64,000 bases of DNA from Macrostomum hystrix (lineage: Eukaryota; Platyhelminthes; Macrostomidae). This document shows, one piece after another, positions 34,147-46,382 of this stretch. The stretch covers positions 10,975,001 to 11,039,000 of the forward strand of contig CATNEN010000007.1 in assembly GCA_950097015.1 (NCBI GenBank). Reading direction: 5' to 3'. A program made the translations under genes and the position numbers. Each line of letters begins with the position of its first letter. Positions within the stretch are counted from its first letter, which is position 1. The notes under the pieces were generated by a model, which searched no databases, had not been told where the DNA came from, and saw only the letters and a list, made by a program, of their open reading frames with translations.

Positions 34147-36105
34147 GAGGAGTGGCTGAGAGACATGTTTCTAAAGAAGTAATCAAGAGGGGCTGTTTGG
34201 ACAAACTTTTCACTTATTTTTTACTTAAAACGCCCTTAAACAAACTCTTCACTTTTCATTAATGCAGTAAATAAATAAATGGTGACCTTCACTATAAAGT
34301 TAATACAGAGACGTGAATTGCTTACTGCTTTGCTTTAAATTTCTGCCCCAAAAACAACGGGCAAAAAAAGCTAGTAATGCATATAAAATTATAACTGACA
34401 ATGGACATAATATTATTTTATGTTAGAAAATTCATGTCATTCACTGATCCGCGTACATTTAAGATCTATTATATTTTAATCCATGCGCAAAAAACACCGT
34501 GTGCAGCGGATAGATTTACATTTTTGGTACTATTAAATGTGCACATTTTTAGTACTACATGTAGTAGGCTGTTAGGAACATGAGTTATACTACAATGAAG
34601 TAAAAATACTTCATTTTTTTAATGATCAGAAACCGTTTTTAGGAGTGTTTTGCTTCTTCAGCATTTGTTGAGCACTAATATTGAATTTTAAGACAGCTCT
34701 CAACAGTGATGCGTAGTACTGTATGTACCAGCGGGGAAATCCACTTGACAATGTTTTTGCTGTGCCTGAGCCGAGCAACGTAAGGCAGAAATTCTGGAAA
34801 AATTAGGACAAACTTTTCGTTGGCGCATCTTCTGAAACAAGAATTAAGTCGCCATCTCTTCAGAACGCCCAGATAGATATTTAACGATTCTGACAGTAGG
34901 TCCACTTTTGCTAATCCATTCAGTGAATCATGCAGCGCTGCTGCACAGTGCTGACCACAATGGCTGTATAATTTAAGCATTCTGTATCAACTGGCCTTCC
35001 CCTAGGAGGAGGTTCTGGACATTCAAAGGTTGGCTACGGAATTTGTCGCAAATTTATCCTGTCTTGCTGATCAAGCGCTGGAAAATACACTGCCAATTGA
35101 ACTTGTTGTTGAAGTAACAAATTGTATTAGAAAAGCCACTGGTGGTATGACGTAGTTGCTTTCAAGTGCAGCAAAACAATTCTAGGCTACTGTTAGGAAA
35201 TAAACAAAGGCTTGAATATCAAAAGAAATATTGTATTCACGAGCACTGCTCAAGATAAGTGTAACGAAGTTACTAGACGGAAAAGCCGGAGGGAACAAGC
35301 AGTTCTGAGTAATGTATTTTGGTAAACAATAAATGAGCGAATTTAAGCGAGCTGATGAATAAATTGTGACAGATATTTGCAAAAAAACAAAAAACCGAAG
35401 GGAAAAGCACAATGGCTCCGAAACCGAGCAGAGAACAGCCAATACAGGACTCGGAGGTGAGCACACACGCCCTGAGTGAGTACTGAGCGAGCAAAAAAAC
35501 AAAAGGAAACCCACCAGCGAGCAAAGTAGAACAAAAAGCTGAAAACACCACGACACCAGCAGCGGCCTTGTGTACCAGGAAGCGTAATTAAGAAAATAGG
35601 TGTGAATAGGCCAGAAGAAGCTGCAAACAGCTGTCAGGAAAACAATAAAAAACAGGAAAAACAGAAGACGTGCTCCGTGAGACTGTCGTGTACACGGGCC
35701 GGCTCTGATCGGCTGAAAGCAAGTTAAAACAGCAAGAAACTGGTAAGACAAAAAAGCGAATGTCAGACCAGACAGGAAATAAATCTAAATAATTTTGTAT
35801 ACCATAAAAGCAGCAGAAAACCAATTAAGCTCAGCATAAAAGAATAAAATCAGTCAGTCAATCGATTAATCAGAAAATCTGTTAAATAAGAACCTCGTCC
35901 ATAAAAATCAATAATAAAGCTATGAAAATACAAGCTGTCTAAAAGCATGCGGTGAAAACACTGCATCGACCTAAAAAATTGACTGAGCAGCTCAGGTCTC
36001 AGCACTAAGCAAGACTCATAGATGCACCACCCAGCTGGGCTACTGGCCTCAATGTTTGCCAGCAGACCGGCTTCAAGCAGCTGAAGGAGCTGCAACTGCT
36101 GAGCC
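34147..36105. other. Intergenic sequence, one possible orphan exon
   Basis: On the plus strand an acceptor (TTCCCCTAG) before 35006 opens a 49-codon frame to a stop at 35153-35155 (starts EEVLDIQRLATEFVANL, ends TNCIRKATGGMT). It has coding character but no partner exon was found. Other open frames in this stretch look random. Confidence 0.3.
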
Positions 36106-39100
36106 TCACTCCACAGTCTCCACAAAGCCGCACTCCTTCAGCCCTGCGTAGAACTTGCCCTCCAGATCTTCCAGATCCTCCAGATCCGACTTCTTGGTGT
36201 ACAGCCGAACAATGGTCATGGCCAGCGAGGACAGCAGCAGGTCCGGGAACTGCGGAGGAGGAGTTGGGGTGGTGGTTGATGATCACAGACCGATTGAAAC
36301 ACAACCCTATCTATATGCAGGTCGTGGGAAACTCTCAGGCACCGCTAAATGCCGCAGCTGAGTTTGCAGCTAGCGTTAAAATCTGGGCCAAGTTTGAGAG
36401 GCTGCAGACCGGCTTGTCCCTGACAGCGACCTGCAGGCTTGCTGAGCCATTCCAGACACATCTGGGGTGTCCGGTTTCAGATTGCCTGGAGGGCCTCAGT
36501 GCCTGGCGCAGCCTTGCCACCCAGACTGCTGCCGTCAGAGGCATAAATGGGCCCGAGGTAAATCATTTGAGTCAATAGAGAAGCATTTGAGTCAATAGAG
36601 AAGCATTTGAGTCAGTACAGAAGCATTTGAGTCAGTAGAGAAGCATTTGAGTCAATAGAGAAGCATTTGAGTCAATAGAGAAGCATTTGAGTCAGTAGAG
36701 AAGCATTTGAGTCAGTAGAGAAGCATTTGAGTCAGTAGAGAAGCATTTGAGTCAGTAGAGAAGCATTTGAGTCAGTAGAGAAGCATTTGAGTCAATAGAG
36801 AAGCATTTGAGTCAGTACAGAAGCATTTGAGTCAGTAGAGAAGCATTTGAGTCAGTAGAGAAGCATTTGAGTCAGTAGAGAAGCATTTGAGTCAGTAGAG
36901 AAGCATTTGAGTCAGTAGAGAAGCATTTGAGTCAGTAGAGAAGCATTTGAGTCAGTAGAGAAGCATTTGAGTCAGTAGAGAAGCATTTGAGTCAGTAGAG
37001 AAGCATTTGACTTACTTGACTTAGCGGCAGGGAGCCTCCATGACGGACGCAGCGAGGAGGCGGCAGATGCCGCCCATATCGCTAACCCCTGGCAGGAGAA
37101 GCATTTGAGTCAGTAGAGAAGCATTTGAGTCAATAGAGAAGCATTTGAGTCAGTAGAGAAGCATTTGAGTCAGTAGAGAAGCATTTGAGTCAATAGAGAA
37201 GCATTTGAGTCAGTAGAGAAGCATTTGAGTCAATAGAGAAGCATTTGAGTCAATAGAGAAGCATTTGAGTCAATAGAGAAGCATTTGAGTCAGTAGAGAA
37301 GCATTTGAGTCAGTATAGAAGCATTTGAGTCAATAGAGAAGCATTTGAGTCAGTAGAGAAGCATTTGAGTCAGTAGAGAAGCATTTGAGTCAGTAGAGAA
37401 GCATTTGAGTCAGTAGAGAAGCATTTGAGTCAGTAGAGAAGCATTTGAGTCAATAGAGAAGCATTTGAGTCAGTACAGAAGCATTTGAGTCAGTAGAGAA
37501 GCATTTGAGTCAGTAGAGAAGCATTTGAGTCAGTAGAGAAGCATTTGAGTCAGTAGAGAAGCATTTGAGTCAGTAGAGAAGCATTTGAGTCAGTAGAGAA
37601 GCATTTGAGTCAGTAGAGAAGCATTTGAGTCAGTAGAGAAGCATTTGAGTCAGTAGAGAAGCATTTGACTTACTTGACTTAGCGGCAGGGAGCCTCCATG
37701 ACGGACGCAGCGAGGAGGCGGCAGATGCCGCCCATATCGCTAACCCCTGGCAGGAGAAGCATTTGAGTCAGTAGAGAAGCATTTGAGTCAATAGAGAAGC
37801 ATTTGAGTCAGTAGAGAAGCATTTGAGTCAGTAGAGAAGCATTTGAGTCAATAGAGAAGCATTTGAGTCAGTAGAGAAGCATTTGAGTCAATAGAGAAGC
37901 ATTTGAGTCAATAGAGAAGCATTTGAGTCAATAGAGAAGCATTTGAGTCAGTAGAGAAGCATTTGAGTCAGTAGAGAAGCATTTGAGTCAGTAGAGAAGC
38001 ATTTGAGTCAATAGAGAAGCATTTGAGTCAGTAGAGAAGCATTTGAGTCAGTAGAGAAGCATTTGAGTCAATAGAGAAGCATTTGAGTCAGTATAGAAAG
38101 GGAAGCGTTTGAGACGTTAAAGAGGCGTTCGAAACGTTTCCATGACACTGCTTGTCATCACAAATCATCAGCATAAAAAACCGACCGGGGGCCAGTCACA
38201 AGTCACAAGTCTGCTCACCAACAGGCTCTTTTCGCTGCAGAGCTGGCCCCTCTCTGGCTCCAGCTTGGTGTAATAGTACACCTCGCTGAGCGGGTGGCTC
38301 AGGCCGGAGCCGTAGTCGATCTTACGTAGCTCAGCCACGGTGCCAGGTTCCTCCCTGTTCCACTTCTCAAGGAATTTCCTGGCTGCAGCTACAGACTTCA
38401 TGTAGTCCTGCTGCCCCTCCGGAGCCTTCAGCGCGAGGCGCGCCGTGGCCACGCGGCGGTACATCTTCCGAGTGACCAGGCGCTGCATTAACTCCTTGGC
38501 TACTGGGCCGCAGTGCTCCGTCAGCAGCAGCTCCAGGCGGGCGTCAGTGAGCCAGCAGAGCGACTCGATTGAGCCGGACTGATCTAGCAGGTAGCGGCGG
38601 GCTGTTTCATTTGCCTCAGAGCTACCTGACTCCAGGTACTCGCGACCGGCTTGCAGAGCATCGCCCAGACTACGGATAGTGATCAGGTAGGTGTGAGATG
38701 CTTCAGGTGGGTGATGGAATGCTTCAGGTAGGTGTGGGATGCTTCAGGTAGGTGTGGGATGCTTCAGGTAGGTGTGGGATGCTTCAGGTAGGTGTGGGAT
38801 GCTTCAGGTAGGTGTGGGATGCTTCAGGTGGGTGATGGGATGCTTCAGATAGGTGTGGGATGCTTCAGGTGGGTGATGGGATGCTTCAGGTAGGTGTGGG
38901 ATGCTTCAGGTGGGTGATGGGATGCTTCAGGTAGGTGTGGGATGCTTCAGGTGGGTGATGCAATGCTTCAGGTGGGTGTGGGATGCTTCAGGTGGGTGAT
39001 GCAATGCTTCAGGTGGGTGTGGGATGCTTCAGGTGGGTGATGCAATGCCTCAGTTAGGTGTGGGATGCTTCAGGTGGGTGATGCAATGCTTCAGTTAGGT

Positions 39101-41386
39101 GTGGGATGCTTCAGGTGGGTGATGGCATGCTTCAGGTGGGTGATGGGATGCTTCAGGTAGGTGTGGGATGCTTCAGGTGGGTGATGCAATGCTTCAGGTG
39201 GGTGTGGGATGCTTCAGGTAGGTGATGCAATGCTTCAGTTAGGTGTGGGATGCTTCAGGTGGGTGATGGCATGCTTCAGGTGGGTGATGGGATGCTTCAG
39301 GTGGGTGATGGGATGCTTCAGGTAGGTGTGGGATGCTTCAGGTGGGTGATGCAATGCTTCAGGTGGGTGTGGGATGCTTCAGGTGGGTGATGCAATGCCT
39401 CAGTTAGGTGTGGGATGCTTCAGGTGGGTGATGCAATGCTTCAGGTGGGTGTGGGATGCTTCAGGTGGGTGATGCAATGCTTCAGTTAGGTGTGGGATGC
39501 TTCAGGTGGGTGATGGCATGCTTCAGGTGGGTGATGGGATGCTTCAGGTGGGTGATGGGATGCTTCAGGTGGGTGATGGGATGCTTCAGGTGGGTGATGG
39601 GATGCTTCAGGTGGGTGATGGGATGCTTCAGGTGGGTGATGGGATGCTTCAGGTGGGTGATGGGATGCTTCAGGTGGGTGATGGGATGCTTCAGGTGGGT
39701 GATGGGATGCTTCAGGTGGGTGATGGGATGCTTCAGGTGGGTGATGGGATGCTTCAGGTGGGTGATGGGATGCTTCAGGTAAGGTGTGGGATGCTTCAGG
39801 TGGGTGATGCAATGCTTCAGGTAGGTGTGGGATGCTTCAGGTGGGTGATGGGATGCCTCAGGTGGGTGATGGGATGCTTCAGGTGGGTGATGGGATGCTT
39901 CACTGATGGTGATGGGAGCATCACTCACAGCTTCTCGAAGCCAATGACCTTGATGTGCTGATAGCCAACGTAGTGGTTGACCCTGCGGGCCACCAGCAGC
40001 TGGATGTACTCCAGAACCTGCTTGTCACGGATGACCAGCAGGTTCCGCTTTTCGCCGCTCTCAGACTGGCACGGCAGCACCCTCAGCATGGCGAGCTGGC
40101 GCTGGCAGTCCATGCGGTTGTTCAGGCCCAGGTAGTACGAGTCCCGGTTGATGTAGTCCCACTTGTCCACGTCAAAGCCTGTGCGCTTGTTGTTGATGAT
40201 CTGCGGATAAACCAATGACCTGGCTATGCCACAATGACCTGGCTATGCCACAATGACCTGGCTATGCCACAATGACCTGGCTATGCCACAATGACCTGGC
40301 TATGCCACAATGACCTGGCTATGCCACAATGACCTGGCTATGACCATACAGTTCCGACTCAAGCTCACCTCATACAAAAAATGTCTCTTTGGCGGTATCT
40401 TCCCCTTCCCATTGTCTGGCGCGCCCAGCACGAGCTGCTTGATAAGCTCGCGGTTCGAGCCGCCTGAGGCTGGGTGCTCTGGTCTCCTGGTCATGAAGTC
40501 CCTGAAGTCTTGGGCGCCTGGCTGATCCTGGGCAGACACTTTCTCGATGATTCTATCGATGAGTTGCACACTCATATCTTCATGGTGATAGTTCTGATAC
40601 AGACCTCCAGTCTTCACCAGGGTCTCCCACAGGTGCGAGAACGGACCGTGGCCCAGGTCATGGCAGAGACCGGCCAGAGCCACGCACAGAACCTCATCGT
40701 CAGTGAGCGTCGTGTCCGGGGTCGTGGCGCGAGCCTTCAGCTTCTTGGCGAGCTGCCAGGCCAGGTGGTACGTGCTGCAATGTGAGCAGTGTGCTGGCTG
40801 GCGCACGCAAAGTCACACACTGCTCAACCTCACAGCACTCCAGTCTCACACTGCTCAACTCACAGCACTCCAGTCTCACACTGCTCAACTCACAGCACTC
40901 CAGTCTCACACTGCTCAACTCACAGCACTCCAGTCTCACACTGCTCAACTCACAGCACTCCAGTCTCACACTGCTCAACTCACAGCACTCCAGTCTCACA
41001 CTGCTCAACTCACAGCACTCCATGACTCACCCAACAGAATGCTCAAAGCGGCTGTGAGTAGCAGACGGGTACACCAGGTACGTGACCCCCAGCTGTTTTA
41101 GGTGCCGCAGGCGCTGGAACTCAGCTGTGCCCATGATGAGCTCGGCAAACTTGTGGATCTCGATGGTGCCGTGAATGGGGTCGTTGATCACCTGCGGAAT
41201 TCGGTGTTGGTTCTGGTCTCAGGCTTTGGCTTTTATTGAAGTTTGAGATCATTCTGATATGAGCTGATGATTCGCTTGAGACTGTCCTAAATCAGCTTAA
41301 ATCACAGTACAACAAGCTCAAATTGTTCCGCATAAATGTAAGCTAACATCACCTAACACCGCAACCAGGGACTTTACCTTAGCGTT
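36106..41386 (-). CDS. SAMHD1: SAMHD1-like dNTP triphosphohydrolase, copy A
   Basis: Minus-strand exons in transcript order: 41386-41378 (9 bp, tentative), 41191-41031, 40774-40369, 40200-39929, 38669-38219, 36249-36106. All junctions keep phase. The product is about 481 residues if the start comes from a spliced leader. It begins (N)[15 protein letters not shown] and has RFEHSVG, the HD motif [13 protein letters not shown] (near residues 93-105), YHHEDMS and FDVDKWDY. These correspond to the metal-binding and catalytic residues of SAMHD1. The family cleaves dNTPs to deoxynucleosides and triphosphate. There is no SAM domain, and the C-terminal region is shorter than in vertebrates. The last exon has [20 protein letters not shown]. 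Four of its introns are filled by different minisatellites. Paralogue copy B lies upstream. Confidence 0.9.
36555..38097. repeat. 20-bp minisatellite in SAMHD1-A last intron, with duplicated 86-bp insert
   Basis: About 70 copies of GAAGCATTTGAGTCAGTAGA with A/G and C variants. A GC-rich non-repeat segment (CTTACTTGACTTAGCGGCAG to CCCCTGGCAG) interrupts the array at about 37010-37096 and again about 658 bp further on, showing block duplication of the array. Confidence 0.95.
38690..39905. repeat. 20/21-bp minisatellite in SAMHD1-A intron
   Basis: Units GCTTCAGGTGGGTGATGGGAT (21 bp) and GCTTCAGGTAGGTGTGGGAT (20 bp), plus GCAAT variants, fill nearly the whole intron. A homogeneous block of 21-bp units at about 39520-39780 gives an artefactual open frame with a 7-residue period. 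Confidence 0.95.
40208..40345. repeat. 19-bp minisatellite in SAMHD1-A intron
   Basis: Seven copies of CAATGACCTGGCTATGCCA occupy almost all of the 168-bp intron 40201-40368. Confidence 0.95.
40825..41030. repeat. 30-bp minisatellite beginning at a splice donor in SAMHD1-A
   Basis: Six to seven copies. On the gene strand the unit starts GTGAGACTGGAGTGCTGTGA. The intron's first bases are GTGAGTCATGGAGTGCTGTG, so the real 5' splice site looks like the edge copy of the array. Confidence 0.93.
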
Positions 41387-41609
41387 CTGAAAGATTGCGT
41401 ATAGGAAACTTATTAAAGCTGCTGGCAAAATACACAAAGAGCAAAGTGAATTAACTAGGAAGCAATCTTGTAACAAAAATAATCGAGTCACCAAAAAATT
41501 AAATCAACAATTTGAGACCTAAGATGGATTGAATAAGCCTGAAAAGAAAAGCCTGCCATGCTCACGAACTTGGAGTGCCAAAGCAGTTGAAGATAATTGA
41601 CTCAATATA

Positions 41610-41615
41610 TTTATT
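41610..41615 (-). terminator. Polyadenylation signal of the 337-residue gene
   Basis: AATAAA on the minus strand, about 70 bp after the stop codon of the gene ending at 41685. Confidence 0.6.
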
Positions 41616-41684
41616 GCACTGCAAAAATGCTAGAGCTAAGGGTCGGGGGGTCAGGGGTCTGCTCCCTGTGCCACTTCAGGCGAG

Positions 41685-42698
41685 TCAGAATCTGGTCAGC
41701 ATCTCGGAGCCCAGCACTGCAGAGTTAGCAAAATAATCCAGCCACTCGAGCTGCAGCCTGGTACCGACGTCTTCAGCTCTCGAAGAAATCCCTGGCGGAT
41801 GCGGCAGCTGAAAGTTGTCGACAACTCTGGAGGAGAGCACAGCAGTGGTGTCGTTGGCGGCGCACCCAAAGCACGACTCGTCGACGGTTGTGATGACACC
41901 GCCGAGGCTGACGGCCGCCGGCATGAAGCGAACAATCGGCGCGTAGTGGTGCGAGGCCTTGCTCACAGCGGTCAGGGGGCAGCGGAGCAGCGCAGGAGCT
42001 GTTTGATCCCGGCGGCGCGGGTCAGCGCAGGAGGATGATGACAGGCGGGAGCCAGCTGACACGGCATCGATGTCCACCGATTGCTCCTCCAGCAGCCGCA
42101 GGTTGAAGTCAGCTTCAGGGTTCATGAAGGACACAAAAGCGAGGCCACAGCAGTGCACGAAGGTGCTTCCGCGCAGGATGTCTTCGGCCACCTTGCTGAG
42201 GCAGATGGCGAGGTGAACAGTGTCAGCTGCCGCGGCAGTGTCGGGTCCGGAGGATGACGCGGAGGGCTGAGGCTTCATTGACAGCAGCAGGCGCCCAGCA
42301 GTGCCGGAGGTCTCTGACTGCCGCCTTTCCAGCAGCGATGTGAGCAGCTGCTCGCAGGTGCGCGGGTCGCCGCAGCGGTCCTTGTAGCGGAGCTGGAGCC
42401 GGCTGAAATCGGACCCAACGCCGCTATCGGCGTAGACTTGAACTCGGCAGCGCGTCAGCAGCTCGATGGCGCGCAGCTGCGGGTCAGACGGTCGCTGCAG
42501 CAGGCGTATGCAGTCAGATGACATCAGGAACTGCTCCGACCGCTGGCCGGAGGTCGAGGACCCTTCTTTGAATTGCGGCGACTGCAATGGCAGCAAAGGC
42601 GGCATCGGCGGCGGCGCCAACGGCTTTGAGGTGTCCTCGGCTAACTTGGAGGCATTGCGCGGCGTCAAGCGTGGCATTGGCACGGGCTTCAGTAGCAT
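41685..42698 (-). CDS. Unrecognised 337-residue protein, single exon
   Basis: The first in-frame ATG (42698) sits five bases after a possible acceptor (CCAAGCAG/CTGAG). The open frame extends further upstream only from a TTG codon, so I start at the ATG. The protein has a Pro-rich stretch near residues 30-40 (PLAPPPMPPLLPLQ), a compact region (AIELLTRCRVQVYADSGVGS then RLQLRYKDRC) and a C-terminal half with a conserved-looking CGLAFVSFMNPEADFNLRLL and TTVDESCFGCAANDTTAVL. GC-rich third positions and a poly(A) signal support a real gene. I do not recognise the family. It lies between MFSD2 and SAMHD1-A on the same strand. Confidence 0.72.
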   Translation of the reverse strand: MLLKPVPMPRLTPRNASKLAEDTSKPLAPPPMPPLLPLQSPQFKEGSSTSGQRSEQFLMSSDCIRLLQRPSDPQLRAIELLTRCRVQVYADSGVGSDFSRLQLRYKDRCGDPRTCEQLLTSLLERRQSETSGTAGRLLLSMKPQPSASSSGPDTAAAADTVHLAICLSKVAEDILRGSTFVHCCGLAFVSFMNPEADFNLRLLEEQSVDIDAVSAGSRLSSSSCADPRRRDQTAPALLRCPLTAVSKASHHYAPIVRFMPAAVSLGGVITTVDESCFGCAANDTTAVLSSRVVDNFQLPHPPGISSRAEDVGTRLQLEWLDYFANSAVLGSEMLTRF

Positions 42699-42699
42699 C

Positions 42700-44290
42700 T
42701 CAGCTGCTTGGTAAGTGGCTCTCTTGCCTTGCCCATGGCTCAGCCCGTGAGTTGCCAAAATTTTATGGACACTCGAGTTGTCTATGGCCCGACTCGGGCA
42801 CCGAAGAGCAAGCCATTCTCAGTCACTTCATGCCAGTCAATTTCAATTAGCTTTATGCAAGCTGTTTGCTTTGTCCTCATGAATTACTAGGCAACATTTG
42901 CGGGTTGAATAAGTTGCCCTTGGCCTTATGTCAAGTTGCAATTGGAACAGTAACTATCTTAGTAATCAATATAAGTCCATACATTAGTTACAACGATAGT
43001 TACAAGTTGTTCGCTATTCTAATTGGCTCTTTCTAAAGTCTTCAATTTGTATTTTCCCATAAGTTTTAATGATTATTTTTACACTTTTACAAGCCCCTTG
43101 CTCTATATAGCTATTGTGATAGCAATATATCTAAAATTAGTTCCAGGATTGGGTGCTTAAATCTCAAATGAACTTACTTTCAGAGCAGTAGGACTATCCA
43201 TGACAAAGGGCCTTATACTCTGGAAAAAGAAATGGTTCATCTTGGTTAGCCTTTTTAGCTAATTTACAAACTAAAATTTGATTGATAAGCACATAGCCAT
43301 CACTAATACGAGTACAATTAGAATTAAATCAAATTTACTGCATATGCCTAAGCAAAACATTGACTTGTTACATTAATAGGGGGCCTAAATTTAATGCAAT
43401 TTATGTATACATGATAAATTTAGATCAATTCATAAATTTTCTTTATTTAACTTGAGGTAGATGAATTCGATGTTGACCAAAATACTAAAATTAGTATTTG
43501 GTATTGATCTACAAAAGGTTTAAGATCAGCAAGGTACTGTCTATTTTTATGTATAACTTTTTTTCTAGATTTACAAGGTTAACAAAGAACAAAAAATATT
43601 ATTATGCTAAATGCACACAAAATACTCGTAGTTGAACTTAACAAGCTATCTTTTTATAACATAAGTTTATTTGCTGCTACTGTTCTAAAATTTTAGCTAC
43701 ACACTATGGACATGGTGAATTTAAAATCTAAATTCTTTCCCATGCTATCCCATTCGTTTGTAAGCAAAAAAATATAGAGAAAACTAAAATTAATCAAAAT
43801 TTTGTACAACTGGATATCTATATTGTATTATCTGATGTCTGACATATTTTCTGACAATACATGAAAACATTAACTAGCAAGTAAAAACGTGTCTAGCTAG
43901 TTAAAACAATATGAATTAATGGAGTGTTTAATCTTTAATGGAAATAAAAGTGGATAGGCCCCTAAAAAACGTTGAGTTTAAGTGTAATAGCAGCTTTAGG
44001 CGCATTTTAAGAACAATCATGGACTTTCACTTTATTGCTTCAAAGAAAATAACGCATTTAAATTTTCGCAACAAAAAGTTTCGCAAAACAAAACTTTTTT
44101 TGCTTTCCTGAAGATGCTTGAGTGTACCGAGAATATGGTTTAATAACTTTCTAACGTTTTATTAAAACGAATGGATGGTATTATTAAAATGTGTATCAGC
44201 CATGAAGCCCCACTTCAACCGATGACCGACCGCCCAGCAAAGGAACACAAGAAGAAGACAGGCTGACAGGCGCAGACAGGCAGACAGAAG
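42700..44290. other. AT-rich intergenic sequence, no gene seen
   Basis: No exon, array or element was recognised. Confidence 0.5.
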
Positions 44291-44310
44291 ATATAGGATA
44301 AGACAGCCTG

Positions 44311-44607
44311 ATCAGACCCGATGCACATGTAGGATAAGACAGTGTTGTCAGACCCGATGCACATATCGGATAAGACAGTGTTGTCAGACCCGATGCACAT
44401 GTAGGATAAGACAGTGTTGTTGCAGACCCGATGCACATATCGGATAAGACAGTGTTGTCAGACCCGATGCAAATGTAGGATAAGACAGTGTTGTCAGACC
44501 CGATGCACATGTAGGATAAGACAGTGTTGTTGCAGACCCGATGCACATATAGGAGTGTTGCAGACCCGATGCACATGTAGGTCGAGTGTTGTAAGACCCG
44601 ATGCACA
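44311..44607. repeat. 36-bp minisatellite (GACCCGATGCACATGTAGGA)
   Basis: About eight copies, with shorter and GTTGCA variants at the right end. The core CAGACCCGATG is the reverse complement of the core of the next array. Confidence 0.93.
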
Positions 44608-45030
44608 TTACGCACGAGCTCGTAGGGCATCTTACGCATGGGAGTTTGTTCATCGGCTGAAGCTAGGGCAGATGTGACTGATTTATCTGGGATTTCTGGC
44701 GCATGGTTCCGTGAACGGTGTACTTTACTAAGTAGTATCCTTGCTCACGTTTCAACCCTTTACTTTAAGACTTCACATATACTCTTTCTGTTGAATAGCT
44801 ATAAGCCTTTTAGCCTTACTTATGAGCCGCGATAACTGGACCGTGGCCTTCAGACAAAAACTCTGCAGTTTCCATGCACCCATCACAAGCTGAGGGCGGA
44901 TGTCTGATGGAGAGTAAGGCTTGCTTGATCAGCTACATATGTACAAAGGGCTGCTGATCAGAATTCAATTTCGCATTACCACATTAAATCGGAGGTTTTA
45001 ATCAAGGTGTAAACTAGACCGTGCTATAGC

Positions 45031-46382
45031 CTACACATACATCGGGTCTGGCAAGTGACAAACTGTCATATCCTACACACATACATCGGGTCTGGTAAGT
45101 GACAAACTGTCATACCCTACACACATACATCGGGTCTGGCAAGTGACAAACTGTCATATCCTACACACATACATCGGGTCTGACAAGTGACAAACTGTCA
45201 TATCCTACACACATACATCGGGTCTGACAAGTGACAAACTGTCATACCCTACACACATACATCGGGTCTGGCAAGTGACAAACTGTCATACCCTACACAC
45301 ATACATCGGGTCTGGCAAGTGACAAACTGTCATACCCTACACACATACATCGGGTCTGACAAGTGACAAACTGTCATATCCTACACACATACATCGGGTC
45401 TGACAAGTGACAAACTGTCATACCCTACACACATACATCGGGTCTGACAAGTGACAAACTGTCATATCCTACACACATACATCGGGTCTGACAAGTGACA
45501 AACTGTCATACCCTACACACATACATCGGGTCTGACAAGTGACAAACTGTCATATCCTACACACATACATCGGGTCTGGCAAGTGACAAACTGTCATATC
45601 CTACACACATACATCGGGTCTGGCAAGTGACAAACTGTCATACCCTACACACACATCGGGTCTGACAAGTGACAAACTGTCATATCCTACACACATACAT
45701 CGGGTCTGACAAGTGACAAACTGTCATACCCTACACACATACATCGGGTCTGGCAAGTGACAAACTGTCATATCCTACACACATACATCGGGTCTGACAA
45801 GTGACAAACTGTCATACCCTACACACATACATCGGGTCTGGCAAGTGACAAACTGTCATATCCTACACACATACATCGGGTCTGGCAAGTGACAAACTGT
45901 CATATCCTACACACATACATCGGGTCTGGCAAGTGACAAACTGTCATACCCTACACACATACATCGGGTCTGGCAAGTGACAAACTGTCATATCCTACAC
46001 ACATACATCGGGTCTGACAAGTGACAAACTGTCATACCCTACACACATACATCGGGTCTGGCAAGTGACAAACTGTCATATCCTAAACACATACATCGGG
46101 TCTGACAAGTGACAAACTGTCATACCCTACACACATACATCGGGTCTGACAAGTGACAAACTGTCATATCCTACACACATACATCGGGTCTGACAAGTGA
46201 CAAACTGTCATACCCTACACACATACATCGGGTCTGACAAGTGACAAACTGTCATACCCTACACACATACATCGGGTCTGACAAGTGACAAACTGTCATA
46301 CCCTAAACACATACATCGGGTCTGACAAGTGACAAACTGTCATACCCTACACACATACATCGGGTCTGGCAAGTGACAAACT
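45031..46382. repeat. 44-bp minisatellite (ATCGGGTCTGACAAGTGACA)
   Basis: About 31 copies with linked TATCC/TACCC and GACAAG/GGCAAG variants. The unit holds an imperfect inverted repeat (TGACAAACTGTCA). Confidence 0.95.

Noticed and set aside
35182-35751. 189-codon minus-strand frame
   Set aside because: Composition is Phe/Leu/Ser/Cys-rich as expected from A/G-rich DNA read in reverse. There is no start context, domain or partner exon.
39456-39961. Open frames with a 7-residue period
   Set aside because: Translation of the 21-bp intronic minisatellite of SAMHD1-A.
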